Part shown: positions 16,548-26,772 of the stretch, piece by piece
Position numbering within the stretch: position 1 is the first letter of the stretch
How the letters are laid out: every line of letters begins with the position of its first letter
NCBI GenBank assembly: GCA_036735545.1
Contig: DAINOD010000024.1
Coordinates: 1-36,961, forward strand
Length of the DNA: 36,961 bases
From: Rubrimonas sp036735545
GTDB lineage: Bacteria; Pseudomonadota; Alphaproteobacteria; Rhodobacterales; Rhodobacteraceae
Direction of reading: 5' to 3'
The notes under the pieces: generated by a model
What the model was told of the DNA's origin: nothing
What the model saw: the letters and a program-made list of their open reading frames with translations, nothing else
Databases searched by the model: none
Translations under genes and position numbers: made by a program

Positions 16548-16558
16548 CCGCTCGGACG

Positions 16559-18070
16559 TCACCCCGCCAACGCCGCCGTGACCGCCCCGGCGACGACCAG
16601 AGCCAGCGCCGCCGGCCCGGCGGTATGGCGCAGGATGTCGCTCTCGCGTCGGGCCAGTCCGACCGTGGCGCAGCCGGCGATGATGTTGTGCGGCGCGATC
16701 ACGTTGCCGATGGCCCCGCCCGCGCCCTGGGCGGCGGCCATCACGGTCTGGGACAGCCCGAGCTGGGCGGCGGTAGACATCTGCAGCTGCGTGAACAACA
16801 CGCTCGACGCGGTCGCGGAGCCGGTGACGAAGGTGCCCAGCGCCCCGACCCACGGCGCGAGCCACGGCCAGCCGCCGCCAGCGCCGGCCGCCGCCTCGGC
16901 GAGCGCCTCGACGAGGCCCGCGCGCACCATCAGACGCGACAGCAGCAGCATGATCAGCAGCGCCAGCGCGACCGGCAGCAGCCGGCGCAGCGCCGCCCCC
17001 AGCGCGGCCACGGCCAGACCCGCCCGCCCGGTCGCCACAGCCGCGACGATCACGCAGGCGGCGATGGCCGTTCCGGGATGCGCCAGCGGCGCGACGCGCG
17101 CGCCGTAGACGTCGTAGAGGCTCCAGCCGATCGTCATGGTGTTGAGCCTCTCCGCGACCGGCGGCGCCAACCGGCTGATCAGGACGACCGCGACCAGCGC
17201 GCCGTAGGGCAGAAGGTCGCTGGCCAGGCCTTCTCCTCGTATCGCGCCCGCAGCGCCGGCGAGACGCAAGGCCCCGAGGAACAGGCCGAAGCCCACCAGC
17301 GCGCCGGTCAGCGTCGGCAACTCGGGTCCGGCGAACGCCGCCACAAGGCCGTATGGCGCAAGGAAACAGACGCCGGCCAGCAACGCCCAGCCGACCGCGC
17401 GCCACCCGATCGGCCGCCATGCTGCGGCTGTCGCGCCGCCCGGCTGCGGGTCGGCCAGCAGGGTGACGGCGGCGAGCATGACCAGCCCCGGCAGCGCCGC
17501 GACGGCCGCCGTGGCCCCGGCGAGGGCGACCGGCGGCAATCCGGCGATCTCGATCTGCGCAAGAGGCGGCGCGCCGACAGCCCCGAATGTGACCCCGAGC
17601 GCATGGCCGAGCAGCGCAAGGGCGACCGCGGTCACGGGCGGGAAGCCGAGCCCGACCAGCAGCGGCGCCGCAAGCGCCACGGGCGTCCCGAAGCCTGCGG
17701 CGCCCTCCATGAAAAGGCCGAAGAACCAGGCGATCAGCAGCGCCTGAAGCCGCCGGTCGCCGGTCAGCCCGGCGAGCGCGTCGCGCATCCGCTCCAGACC
17801 GCCCGAGCGGCTCTGATACTCGTAGAGCGTCAGCGCGGGCAGGATGATCCACAGGATGGTCAGCGTCGCATGGCCGGCCTCGGCCGCCACGCCGAGCCCC
17901 GCGGCGGCTGCGCTCGGCGCCACGCCCTGCGGCAGCGGGAACGCGACGGCGACCAGCGCGACCGCGACCGCAAGGCCGATCGCCCCGGAGACCGCCGCCG
18001 ACAGGCGCAGCGCAGCCATCGCGACCAGAACCGCCGCGACGGGCGTGGCGGCGAGCAGGGCCAGCGCCAC
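16559..18070 (-). CDS. lctP: LctP-family lactate/glycolate permease
   Basis: A 503-residue, almost wholly hydrophobic inner-membrane protein. The family signature is clear: LIAWFFGLFMEGAAGFGTPVALAAPLLVGLGF, followed by LGHALGVTFGAVG and, near the C-terminus, GALGTFVTGSATASSVLF plus AAQGAGGAIGNVIAPHNI. LctP proteins import L- or D-lactate (and glycolate) with protons. It is a little shorter than E. coli LldP. The most upstream reasonable start is GTG 18070, with no strong ribosome binding site; a slightly downstream start cannot be excluded. Four bases separate it from the stop of what appears to be a broken D-lactate dehydrogenase gene, suggesting a former utilisation operon. No intact lactate dehydrogenase lies in the window. 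Confidence 0.88.
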   Translation of the reverse strand: MALALLAATPVAAVLVAMAALRLSAAVSGAIGLAVAVALVAVAFPLPQGVAPSAAAAGLGVAAEAGHATLTILWIILPALTLYEYQSRSGGLERMRDALAGLTGDRRLQALLIAWFFGLFMEGAAGFGTPVALAAPLLVGLGFPPVTAVALALLGHALGVTFGAVGAPPLAQIEIAGLPPVALAGATAAVAALPGLVMLAAVTLLADPQPGGATAAAWRPIGWRAVGWALLAGVCFLAPYGLVAAFAGPELPTLTGALVGFGLFLGALRLAGAAGAIRGEGLASDLLPYGALVAVVLISRLAPPVAERLNTMTIGWSLYDVYGARVAPLAHPGTAIAACVIVAAVATGRAGLAVAALGAALRRLLPVALALLIMLLLSRLMVRAGLVEALAEAAAGAGGGWPWLAPWVGALGTFVTGSATASSVLFTQLQMSTAAQLGLSQTVMAAAQGAGGAIGNVIAPHNIIAGCATVGLARRESDILRHTAGPAALALVVAGAVTAALAG

Positions 18071-18074
18071 GGGC

Positions 18075-18287
18075 TCAGGCCGTCACGGGACGCGGCGGCG
18101 CGCCGTGCGCCGCGACGCCGGCCCGCGTGGCGCGCGCGACCGCGGACGGTGCGGTGTCGGCGCCGAGCGCCCGACGGCTCGCCGCCAGCGCGTCGGGAAA
18201 CGCCAGCGGCCGCGCGAAGGGGGCGCGCGCAGCTTCGGGGAAAGCCTTGTCTTCGGTCTCCGTGGCGAACATGCCGACCTTCAGCAC
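18075..18287 (-). pseudogene. Probable N-terminal remnant of a D-lactate / 2-hydroxyacid dehydrogenase
   Basis: From GTG 18287 the frame reads LKVGMFATETEDKAF, then RPLAFPDALA, and ends with TGA after 70 residues. The opening resembles the first beta-alpha unit of LdhA-type D-lactate dehydrogenases (K-[LV]-A-[VM]-[FY]-[ST]-T-x(3)-D then E-x-x-F-x-x-x-L). After about 45 residues the resemblance stops, and the tail is Ala/Pro/Arg-rich. The Rossmann NAD-binding domain and catalytic Arg/Glu/His are missing, so the enzyme cannot be functional. It lies directly upstream of the lactate permease on the same strand, which fits a decayed lactate operon. It could also be an unrelated short gene; the similarity is by eye. 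Confidence 0.4.
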
Positions 18288-18510
18288 CGCGCGTTCTCGC
18301 CTCGTGTCGGCCGGCGCAGGAGCGGCGCAGCGCTCAGGGCCGCCGGGAACGGGCATCTGCGCGGCACGCTAAACAGTCCGGCGCGCCCCATAAAGAGTGG
18401 TTCTTCGAGCCTGAGGAGAAGACGAGCGATCCATGCGCGGCCGCCTCTGCCGCGACCGGCGGCTTCTCGCGGCGGCTCGGCGCGCGATACCGGGCCACGC
18501 CCTTCAAGGA

Positions 18511-21500
18511 TCACCCCGACGACCGCCCCAGCACGACCCGCAGCGTATGGTCGCCCGCTTCGAACGGCAGCTCCACGGCGTCGCCCGCGCACGGAACGGG
18601 CCGTCCGTCCAGCCACGCCGAGACGACCCCGCGACCGGCGCGGTCCGGGTTCTCGACCGCGATGCTCCAGCGCAGCCCCGCCAGCGTCAGCACCACGTCG
18701 AAGCCTGGCCAGGCGGCAGGGATGCAGGGCGCGACCCGCAGCGTCCCGCCGCGGCGCGAGACCCCGAGGATGCTCTCGACGCCGGCGCGCTGCATCCAGC
18801 CCGCGGAGCCCGTGTACCAGCTCCATCCCCCCCGGCCCGCATGCGGCGCGACGGAATAGACGTCGGCCGCGACGACATAGGGCTCGACGCGATAGCGCGC
18901 CGCGTCGCCCCCGTTGCGCGCATGGTTGATCGGGTTCAGCAGGGCGAACAGCGCGCCGGCCTGATCGCCGTCGCCAAGTCGCGCGTAGGCCATGACCGCC
19001 CACATCGCGGCATGGCTGTACTGGCCCCCGTTCTCGCGCACCCCCGGCGGATAGCCCTTGATGTAGCCGGGGTCGCGCTCGGTCTTGTCGAAGGGCGGGT
19101 CGAACAGCAGCGCGAGGCCGGGGTCGGGCCGGATCAGCCGCGAGGCCACCGACTGCATGGCGAGCGCGGCGCGCGACGGTTCGCCGGCCCCGGAAAGCAC
19201 GGCCCACGACTGGGCGATGCTGTCGATGCGGCACTCGTCGCTGGCCGCGACGCCGAGCGGCGCGCCGTCGTCATAGGCGCCGCGGCGATACCACGCCCCG
19301 TCCCAGCCCTGCGCCTCGATCGCGTCGCGCACCGCGCCCGCATGGGCGCGCCAGCGCGCGCAACGGTCGGGTTCGCGCGCCTCGGCTAGCGGCGCGAAGA
19401 TGTCCACGGCGGCGATGAACAGCCAGCCAAGCCAGACGCTGGTGCCTTTGCCCTCGATCCCGACGCGGTTCATGCCGTCGTTCCAGTCGCCGCCGCCGAT
19501 CAGCGGCATGCCGTCGGCGCCGGTCAGCGCCACGCACTGGTCGAGACCCCGCGCGCAGTGCTCAAGGACCGTCGCGCCGTCCCCGGTCGTCTCCGGCAGG
19601 AACAGCGCTTCGTGCTGGTCGTCGCGCAGGGCGGGGCCTTCAAGGAAGGGAACGCTCTCATCCAGGAGAGCGGCGTCGCCGGTGGCGCGGACATAGGTCG
19701 CGGCGGCGTAGGCGAGCCAGACCCGGTCGTCGGAGATTCGGGTGCGCACGCCCTCGCCGGAATGCGGCAGCCACCAGTGCTGCACGTCGCCCTCCGGGAA
19801 CTGCCGTCCGGCGGCGCGCAGCAGGTGGGCGCGGGTCAGGTCGGGCCGCGCGAAGGTCAGCGCCATGCCGTCCTGCACCTGGTCGCGAAAGCCGTAGGCG
19901 CCGCTCGCCTGGTAGAACCCGGCCCGCGCCCAGACCCGGCAGGCGAGCGTCTGATAGAGCAGCCATCCGTTCAGCATCACGTCCATCGCGCGGTCCGGCG
20001 TGCGGACCTGCACGGCGCCAAGCGCCGCCGACCACTGCGCGCCCACCGCCGCCTGCGCCGCGTCGAGGTCGGCGCCGCGCCACGCCAGCACGAGCGCGCG
20101 CGCCTCCTCGACGCTCGCCGCCTCGCCGATCAGGAACGCCGCCTCGGCAGTCTCGCCGGGCGCCAGCGTCAGCGGCCCCTGCAGCGCCGCGCAGGGGTCG
20201 AGCCCCGCGCCGGTCGCGCCGTCCAGCCGCGCGCCGGGGCGCAGCGCCACGGGGTCCGCCATGGCGCCGCCGGGACCGAGGAAGGCCGTGCGGTCGGCCG
20301 TCCAGGCCGTCTGCCGCCCGGCGAGATCGGCGAAGGCGACGCGGCCGGGAAAGGCCCGGCTCCAGGGGTTGCGCGCCAGCATGGCGCCGGTCTCGGGGTC
20401 GATCCCGGTGGTCAGGAACGGCGCCGTCTCGGCGCGCGAGCGACCCATCACCCACTCGGCGTAACCGGTCAGCGACAGGCGCCGCGGCTGCGCCGTCAGG
20501 TTGCGCACCGTCAGGCGCATCACCTTGACGGGGGCGTCGACGGGGACGAACAGCGTCAGCGCCATGGCGAGGCCCGCGGCCTCGTGCTCGAAGCGGCTGT
20601 AGCCGAAGCCGTGGCGCGCGATATAGGCGCCGCCGTCGCGCAGAGGCGCGGCGGTCGGGCTGACCAGCGCGCCGCTGTCCTCGTCGCGCAGGTAGAGCGC
20701 CTCGCCCGCCGGGTCGGCCACGGGGTCGTTCGACCATGGGGTGAGCTGGTTCTCGCGGCTGTTGACCGACCAAGTCGCGCCCGCGCCGGTCGCCGAGACG
20801 TGAAAGCCGAAGCCCGGATTGGCGATCACGTTGATCCAGGGCGCGGGCGTCGCGCCATCCGGGCCGAGGACGACGACGTACTCGCGCCCGTCGCGGTCGA
20901 AGCCGCCCGTCCCGTTGAAGAACTCGAGCGCAAGGGGCGGCGGGGCCGTGAGGGCTGCGGGCGCCGCGACCGCAGCCCTCGGCGCCGCCGGCGCCGGCGC
21001 GCGGGTGACCAGTCGTTCGAGCTGTTTCCTGAGGGGCCCGCGTCGCGCCGCCAGCTCCACGCGCGCCACCGAGCGCAGGAGGCCGCAGGCCTCCGGTCCC
21101 GCCAGATCGGCGCGCAGGGCGAAGACCGAGCCCAGCGGCCCCGCCGGCCCTACGGCGAGGCGGGGTCGCCCACTGCGCACGGCGGTCTCGATGGCGGTCT
21201 GGAGATCCTGCGCGTAGGAGGCGACACGCTCGTTCAGGATCACCAGATCGACCGACAACCGCTTCGTCCGCCAATACTCATGGGCGCGCAGCAGCTGCGC
21301 GACCTGGGCCATGTCCTCGACGTCCTCGATGCGCAGCAGGACGATGGGCAGATCGCCGGAGATGCTGAAGCGCCAGAGGCCGGACTGCGGCCCCGCCCCG
21401 CGCAGGATCGCGGCGGACGCCGGCCGCAGCGCCCGGCTGGCTGTGACGACATGGCCCGCGAGGCGCTGGAAATCCGCGGCCTCGGCCGTGGTGACGCCGA

Positions 21501-24500
21501 GATGGCGCAGCTGCAGGCGGCTCTGGGTCCAGGCCAGCGTCTGCGCGCGGCCAAAGGCGCTGGGGTCGCGGTGGCGGTCGATGAGCGCATCCAGCGCTGC
21601 GCGCGACTCCGCGGCCATCGTCCAGAAGGCGACGCGCGCCACGCCCCCCGCCGGCACGCGCACCCGCCGCCGCAGCGCGAAGGCGGGGTCGAGAACGGTC
21701 CCGAGCGCCCCCGACAACGGCGCCGCCATCCCGGCCGGGTCCGGCCCGACCCCATCGCGCGCGATCAGGCGCGCGCGGTCGGTCTCCCACTGACCCGGCG
21801 CGGTCTCGGCGCCTTCGACCACGGCGAGGTGCGCCGCCCAGATTTCGGGCTCCTCGGGGCTGCGGCGGCGGCGGGTGGCGATCAGCGTCGCGCCGTCCTC
21901 GTCCAGCGATGTCTGCACGAACAGCTTCGAGAACGCCGGATGGGCCGCATCCGACGCCATCGGGGCCAGCGCCAGTTCGAGGCAGGAGGTGAGCTCGATC
22001 TCGCGCGCGCGGCGGCTGCGGTTGAGCAGCGAGACGCGGCGCACCTCGGCGTCGTCCTCGGGCGACACCATCGCCTCGAGCATGGTGGTCAGCCTGCCGT
22101 CGGCGCGCACGATCGCCGCGCCGGTCTCGTCGAACAACGCCTCGTAGCTCGCGGGGCGCAGATCGTCCCGTCGCCAGCCCGCCCGCCATGTCGCGCCGCC
22201 CGCCACGTCGCGCAGGTGAACGGCGGGGCCGTCCGCGTCGCGCGTTGCGTCCTCGCGCCAGCGCGTTACGGCGTTGCCGCGCCAGCGGCTCCAGCCGCCG
22301 CCCGCGGCGGTGATCATCACGCCGTAGCCGCCGTTGGACATGAGGTGGGTCGCCAGCGGATCGCCCGAAGGCAGCGCGATGCGGCGCCCGCCATCGGCCT
22401 CCTCGGGGGGCGGGTCGGCGTCGGCGGCGGCGTCGCTGGCGGGGGCGGGCGACACGGCGCGCGGCGCGCGCTCCTGAAGCAGCAACTCAACGGAGCGGAT
22501 CATCGGCTCCTCATGGAAGCGCCGCCGCATGATCCCGTCGAGAAGCGTGTTGGCGATGGCGACGATGGTCATGCCCTGATGGTGGGCCATGTGCGCCTTC
22601 ACCACCGCGACGCGCGCGCCCGCCGGCAGGCGAGCCGGGGTGAAGTCGAGCGCCTCGTAGAAGCCGTAGCGGCCGAGCCCGCCCAGCGCCGCGAGCGCGG
22701 CGAAGTTGGCTGCCGCGCCGTGCGGGTCCACCATCGCCGCCAGCCCGGTCGCGTAGGGCGCCACCACGGCGCTGTCGCCGAGCCCGCGCTTGAGGCCCAG
22801 CCCCGGGACGCCGAAGTTCGAATACTGGTAGGTGAATTCGATGTCGCGCGCGTTGTAGGCGGACTCCGATACGCCCCAGGGGAGGCCCATTTCGCGGCCA
22901 TAGGCCTGCTGGCGCGCGACCGCCCGGCGGTTGGAGGTCTCGATCAGCGCGCCGGCCGGGGCTCGCATCACCAGCGAGGGCATCAGGTACTCGAACATCG
23001 AGCCCGACCAGGACATCAGCGCGGCGCCGGCGCCCACGGGGGTCGCGGCGCGGCCGAGGCGGAACCAGTGCTTCGTCGGCGCGTCGCCCTTGGCGATGGC
23101 GATCAGGCTCGCGAGACGGGCCTCGGAGGCGAGCAGGTCGTAGCAGCCGGCGTCGCGGGCGTTGTCGGCGATCGAGAAGCCGATGGAGAACAGCTTGCGC
23201 TCGGGGTCCATGAGGAAGGCGAAATCCATCTTCATGGCGAAGCGCCGCGCGGTCGCGGCGGCGGCGCGCCAGCGCGCGGACAGGTCGGCGCCGTCCTCGG
23301 GCGCAGCGGCCGCCGTCGCCCAGAACGGATCGTCGGGCGCCTCAGCCGCGAGCGCCGCGGCGTCGGCTGCGCCCTGGGCCCGCATCGCCGGGGCGACGGG
23401 CGTGGTCGCGGCCTCGTCGCAGGCGCGGGCCACCGCGATCAGGTGCCCGGCGAGGTTGCCGCTGTCCACCGTGGAGACGTAGGGCGGGTCGAGCACGCGC
23501 AGGTCGCGCGTGTCGCACCAGTTGAGGAAGTGGCCCCTGAAACGCTGCATGCGGGCCATGGTGGCCAGCGTCGCCTCGATGCGCGCCAGCGTGTCCGCGG
23601 AGCTCGCCCAGCCGAAGTCCCGTGCGGCGACGGCCGACAGAAGGCCCAGCCCGATGTTGGTCGGCGAGGTGCGCCGCGCGATCACCTCGCGCGGGTCCTC
23701 CTGCATGTTGTCGGGCGGCAGCATGCCGTCGGCCGGCGTCGCGAAGGTCTCGAAGTAGCGCCAGGTCCGGCGGGCGATCAGGCGCAGGGCGCGGACGTCG
23801 CGCCCCGTGGCGGCTGCGTGAGGCGCGTCGCGCATCGGCCGGCTGATGCGCCACGCCAGCGTCGGGGCGGCCAGCCAGAGCAGCGCGAACGGCGCCGCGA
23901 CGGGCCACGCGCCGGGCGAGACGGCGAGCGCCGCCGCCGGGGCGGCGACGCCGAGCGCGAGGCCGCCGGCCATGCGACGGTGAAAGCCGCGCCATCCGAG
24001 CTGCGCCGCGCGCTGCGCCTCGGCGGCGCTGACCCATTCCAGCAGGCGACGCCGACTGCGCAGCCGCGCCGCCGTGCGCAGGATGGCGTCGCCCATGCGC
24101 CAGGCGTAGTCGGGCAGAAAGGCCAGCTCCAGCGCCGTGCGGGCGAGCGCGTCCCGCAGGTCGCCGCCCAGTCCGACCAGCCGGCTGCGCAGCGTGGCGC
24201 CGTTCAGCGGGGCGAGCGCCGCGAAGGGGATCGGCATCAGCGCCGGCGTCGCCATCGCGGCGAGCACGAAGCCCGTCCAAGCCGCGGCGACGGGCGGCGG
24301 CTGCGTCCAGCCGACGCTCAGCGCGAAGAGCGTCAGCGGCGGCAGCGCCGAGCGGCGCAGCGTGTCCGCCATCCGGACGCGGCCGACGCGCGGCACGCCG
24401 CCGCCGACATGGCGCGGGCCGCCGAACAGCCACGGCGCGAGCTGCCAGTCGCCGCGCGCCCATCGGTGGGCGCGACGCGCGGCCACGTCGTAGCGGGCCG

Positions 24501-26772
24501 GGTGGTCCTCGATCACCTCGACGTCCGAGGCGAAGCCGGCGCGCGCGAAGACGCCCTCGAACAGGTCGTGGCTGAGGACGGCGTCGCTCGGCACGCGGCC
24601 CGCCATGGCGGCCTCGAAGGCGTCCACGTCGTAGAGGCCCTTGCCCGAGAAGGCGCCGACGCCGAACAGGTCCTGCCAGACGTCGGCCGTGGTGGTGGCG
24701 TAGGCGTCCATGCCGCCGGGGGAGGAGAAGATGCGCTGGAACGCCGAGCCTTCGCCCGCCATCGGCAGGGCGGGCGTCACGCGCGGCTGCATCACGCCAT
24801 GGCCCTCGACGACCCGGCCGAGGTCGGGGTCGACGCGGGGGCGGTTCAGCGGATGGGCCATCTTGCCGATCAGCCGTCGCGCCGCGTCGCGCGGCAGGCG
24901 CGTGTCGGCGTCGAGCGTCAGCACGTAAGCGACGCCCTCCGGCGCGCGGCCGACGATGAAGCTGGTGTCCCGCGCCCCGCGCAGCATCCGGTTGAGCTCG
25001 TGCAACTTGCCGCGCTTGCGCTCCCAGCCCATCCAGCAGCCCTGCAGCGGCGCGAAGATGCGGCGGCGGTGCAGCAGCATGAACAGCGGGCCGGACGGTC
25101 CCGGGCCATGGCGGGCGTTGAGCGCGGCGATTCCACGCTCGGCCGCCGCCAGCGCGGGCGCGTCGGCCGGCGTCGTCTCGGTCGCGGCGTCGGGCCAGTC
25201 CGTGACCATCGCGAAGCCGATCTCGCCGCCGCCGTTGGACAGATGCAGCACCTCCAGCGCCTCGATCTGCGCGGCGATGTCGGCCGGATCGCCCAGCAGC
25301 GTCGGCACCGCCACCAGCGTGCGCATCGCGGGCGGCGGGCCGTCCGGCAGGGCGAGGCCGGGCAGCGCGCGCGCGCCGACCGCCATCGACGCGAGCCGGT
25401 CCGTAAGGGCGACGGCGGCCTGCATAGCCGGCAGCACGCCCGTCGCGGCCAGCATCGCCATGGCGGCGGGGCCGACGTCCCCCAGGGCGGCAAGACCGGC
25501 GGACAGCACGAGCGCCGTGAGGACGATCACCGCGGCGACATAGCCGCCGATGCCGAGCCGCAGCGCCGCGCGCGCGAGCCTGCGCGCGGGCGCAGGACGG
25601 AAGCTGATCGCGCGCTCCAGCGCCGCGCGGCCGTCGCCGATCAGAAAGAACCCCGGATCGCGCCGTCGCGCGGCGTCCGCGCCGTCGGCCGCCGCCGCGG
25701 CCAGGGTCATCGCGGCGTCGGCGACGGCGATCTCGCCCAGCCCGGAGCCGCGGGCGAGATCCTCGACGGCGGTGCGGTAGAGGTTGCGGGTGGCGAAATC
25801 CATCGCGGCGTAGGTCAGCCCGTCGCGCAGCCGCGCGTCCACGAGGCTGACCGCCTCGACCCACGCCGCCCAGTCGGCGTCGGAGATGGCGCGCATGCTG
25901 GTGATGACGTTGCGCATGGTGACGTTCGACGCGCCCTGCCGGTCCTGCGACGCGCGCACGACGTCGTCGAGGTCGGCTCCCTGCTCGGCGAGGCGCACGT
26001 CGAGCCAGGCCCGCGCCGGCGTCTCGCGCGGGTCGCAGTCGCGCAGCCGGCGGGCGAGCTGGCTGGCGAAGGCGTCGGGCAGCGGCGCGCCGGCCAGTTC
26101 CGAGACCGCGCGCTCGGGCGGTTCGGCGTCGGGCCCGAGCATCCGGTCGGCCGCCGCGTCGGCGGCGTCGCTGAGCGCGCGCGCCCGCGCGATCCCGTCG
26201 GAAAGGCGGCGCAGGTTCTCCACCAGGACGATGCGCAAGGTGATGGCGACGGCCCACAGTTCGCCGATGGCGAGCGGGGCCACGCGCTGATAGGCCACGA
26301 CGAATCGGCGCAGCGCCTCCGGGTCGAAGCGGCTGTCGGTGTGCGCGACGAAGGCCCAGGCGATGCCGAACACGCGCGGATAGCCGGCGAACACGCCCTC
26401 CGCCAGCTTGGGCAACTGGCGATAGTAGCCCGGCGGCAGGTCGCGGCCGATCTCGCGGATCTGCTCGGCGACGCTGTGGTGGTTGTCGAGCAGCCAGGCG
26501 GCGGCGGGCGCCACGTCGACGCCGAGCGCCACCGCGCGCGCGCAGGCGGTGCGAACCGCTGCGATGGCTGTCGCGTTGGCGGCCAGCCGCCGCGAAAGGG
26601 GCGGCGCGTGCGGCGGCCGCGGCGCCGTCGTCTGCGCCGCGGCGAGGCTCTGGGCGTGTTGCTCCAGCCGTTCGACGCTGAACAGGGCCGCGCGCACCGG
26701 CGTCCCGTCGTCCCACGCGGCGTGGCGGCGACGGCGGCTGCGGCCTCGCGGCTGGTTCGCCGCCGGGCTCAC
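18511..26772 (-). CDS. ndvB: Cyclic beta-1,2-glucan synthase (NdvB/ChvB)
   Basis: A 2753-residue inner-membrane enzyme, close to the family's usual ~2800. It uses UDP-glucose to initiate, elongate and cyclise beta-1,2-glucan for the periplasm. Domains in order: a family N-terminus (WDDGTPVRAALFSVERLEQH); membrane helices around 400-460; a GT84 glycosyltransferase with D621-A-D623 (TLDADTRLP) and RAHRWARGDW near 770; further helices around 830-870 and 950-990; a glucoamylase-like domain near 1030-1500 (PTNIGLGLLS, STVDSGNLAGHL); then carbohydrate-binding and GH94 phosphorylase-like domains, with GGGDWNDGM at 2426-2434 carrying the catalytic Asp. NWCDTRDL (about 1085) has Cys where Tyr is usual. 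The GTG start overlaps the stop of a 44-codon ORF. The product supports osmotic adaptation and host interaction. Confidence 0.95.
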   Translation of the reverse strand: MSPAANQPRGRSRRRRHAAWDDGTPVRAALFSVERLEQHAQSLAAAQTTAPRPPHAPPLSRRLAANATAIAAVRTACARAVALGVDVAPAAAWLLDNHHSVAEQIREIGRDLPPGYYRQLPKLAEGVFAGYPRVFGIAWAFVAHTDSRFDPEALRRFVVAYQRVAPLAIGELWAVAITLRIVLVENLRRLSDGIARARALSDAADAAADRMLGPDAEPPERAVSELAGAPLPDAFASQLARRLRDCDPRETPARAWLDVRLAEQGADLDDVVRASQDRQGASNVTMRNVITSMRAISDADWAAWVEAVSLVDARLRDGLTYAAMDFATRNLYRTAVEDLARGSGLGEIAVADAAMTLAAAAADGADAARRRDPGFFLIGDGRAALERAISFRPAPARRLARAALRLGIGGYVAAVIVLTALVLSAGLAALGDVGPAAMAMLAATGVLPAMQAAVALTDRLASMAVGARALPGLALPDGPPPAMRTLVAVPTLLGDPADIAAQIEALEVLHLSNGGGEIGFAMVTDWPDAATETTPADAPALAAAERGIAALNARHGPGPSGPLFMLLHRRRIFAPLQGCWMGWERKRGKLHELNRMLRGARDTSFIVGRAPEGVAYVLTLDADTRLPRDAARRLIGKMAHPLNRPRVDPDLGRVVEGHGVMQPRVTPALPMAGEGSAFQRIFSSPGGMDAYATTTADVWQDLFGVGAFSGKGLYDVDAFEAAMAGRVPSDAVLSHDLFEGVFARAGFASDVEVIEDHPARYDVAARRAHRWARGDWQLAPWLFGGPRHVGGGVPRVGRVRMADTLRRSALPPLTLFALSVGWTQPPPVAAAWTGFVLAAMATPALMPIPFAALAPLNGATLRSRLVGLGGDLRDALARTALELAFLPDYAWRMGDAILRTAARLRSRRRLLEWVSAAEAQRAAQLGWRGFHRRMAGGLALGVAAPAAALAVSPGAWPVAAPFALLWLAAPTLAWRISRPMRDAPHAAATGRDVRALRLIARRTWRYFETFATPADGMLPPDNMQEDPREVIARRTSPTNIGLGLLSAVAARDFGWASSADTLARIEATLATMARMQRFRGHFLNWCDTRDLRVLDPPYVSTVDSGNLAGHLIAVARACDEAATTPVAPAMRAQGAADAAALAAEAPDDPFWATAAAAPEDGADLSARWRAAAATARRFAMKMDFAFLMDPERKLFSIGFSIADNARDAGCYDLLASEARLASLIAIAKGDAPTKHWFRLGRAATPVGAGAALMSWSGSMFEYLMPSLVMRAPAGALIETSNRRAVARQQAYGREMGLPWGVSESAYNARDIEFTYQYSNFGVPGLGLKRGLGDSAVVAPYATGLAAMVDPHGAAANFAALAALGGLGRYGFYEALDFTPARLPAGARVAVVKAHMAHHQGMTIVAIANTLLDGIMRRRFHEEPMIRSVELLLQERAPRAVSPAPASDAAADADPPPEEADGGRRIALPSGDPLATHLMSNGGYGVMITAAGGGWSRWRGNAVTRWREDATRDADGPAVHLRDVAGGATWRAGWRRDDLRPASYEALFDETGAAIVRADGRLTTMLEAMVSPEDDAEVRRVSLLNRSRRAREIELTSCLELALAPMASDAAHPAFSKLFVQTSLDEDGATLIATRRRRSPEEPEIWAAHLAVVEGAETAPGQWETDRARLIARDGVGPDPAGMAAPLSGALGTVLDPAFALRRRVRVPAGGVARVAFWTMAAESRAALDALIDRHRDPSAFGRAQTLAWTQSRLQLRHLGVTTAEAADFQRLAGHVVTASRALRPASAAILRGAGPQSGLWRFSISGDLPIVLLRIEDVEDMAQVAQLLRAHEYWRTKRLSVDLVILNERVASYAQDLQTAIETAVRSGRPRLAVGPAGPLGSVFALRADLAGPEACGLLRSVARVELAARRGPLRKQLERLVTRAPAPAAPRAAVAAPAALTAPPPLALEFFNGTGGFDRDGREYVVVLGPDGATPAPWINVIANPGFGFHVSATGAGATWSVNSRENQLTPWSNDPVADPAGEALYLRDEDSGALVSPTAAPLRDGGAYIARHGFGYSRFEHEAAGLAMALTLFVPVDAPVKVMRLTVRNLTAQPRRLSLTGYAEWVMGRSRAETAPFLTTGIDPETGAMLARNPWSRAFPGRVAFADLAGRQTAWTADRTAFLGPGGAMADPVALRPGARLDGATGAGLDPCAALQGPLTLAPGETAEAAFLIGEAASVEEARALVLAWRGADLDAAQAAVGAQWSAALGAVQVRTPDRAMDVMLNGWLLYQTLACRVWARAGFYQASGAYGFRDQVQDGMALTFARPDLTRAHLLRAAGRQFPEGDVQHWWLPHSGEGVRTRISDDRVWLAYAAATYVRATGDAALLDESVPFLEGPALRDDQHEALFLPETTGDGATVLEHCARGLDQCVALTGADGMPLIGGGDWNDGMNRVGIEGKGTSVWLGWLFIAAVDIFAPLAEAREPDRCARWRAHAGAVRDAIEAQGWDGAWYRRGAYDDGAPLGVAASDECRIDSIAQSWAVLSGAGEPSRAALAMQSVASRLIRPDPGLALLFDPPFDKTERDPGYIKGYPPGVRENGGQYSHAAMWAVMAYARLGDGDQAGALFALLNPINHARNGGDAARYRVEPYVVAADVYSVAPHAGRGGWSWYTGSAGWMQRAGVESILGVSRRGGTLRVAPCIPAAWPGFDVVLTLAGLRWSIAVENPDRAGRGVVSAWLDGRPVPCAGDAVELPFEAGDHTLRVVLGRSSG

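Noticed and set aside
18449..18463. GCCGC-GACCG-GCGGC hairpin downstream of ndvB as terminator
   Set aside because: Short stem, no T tract on the ndvB strand, and such hairpins are frequent at this GC content.
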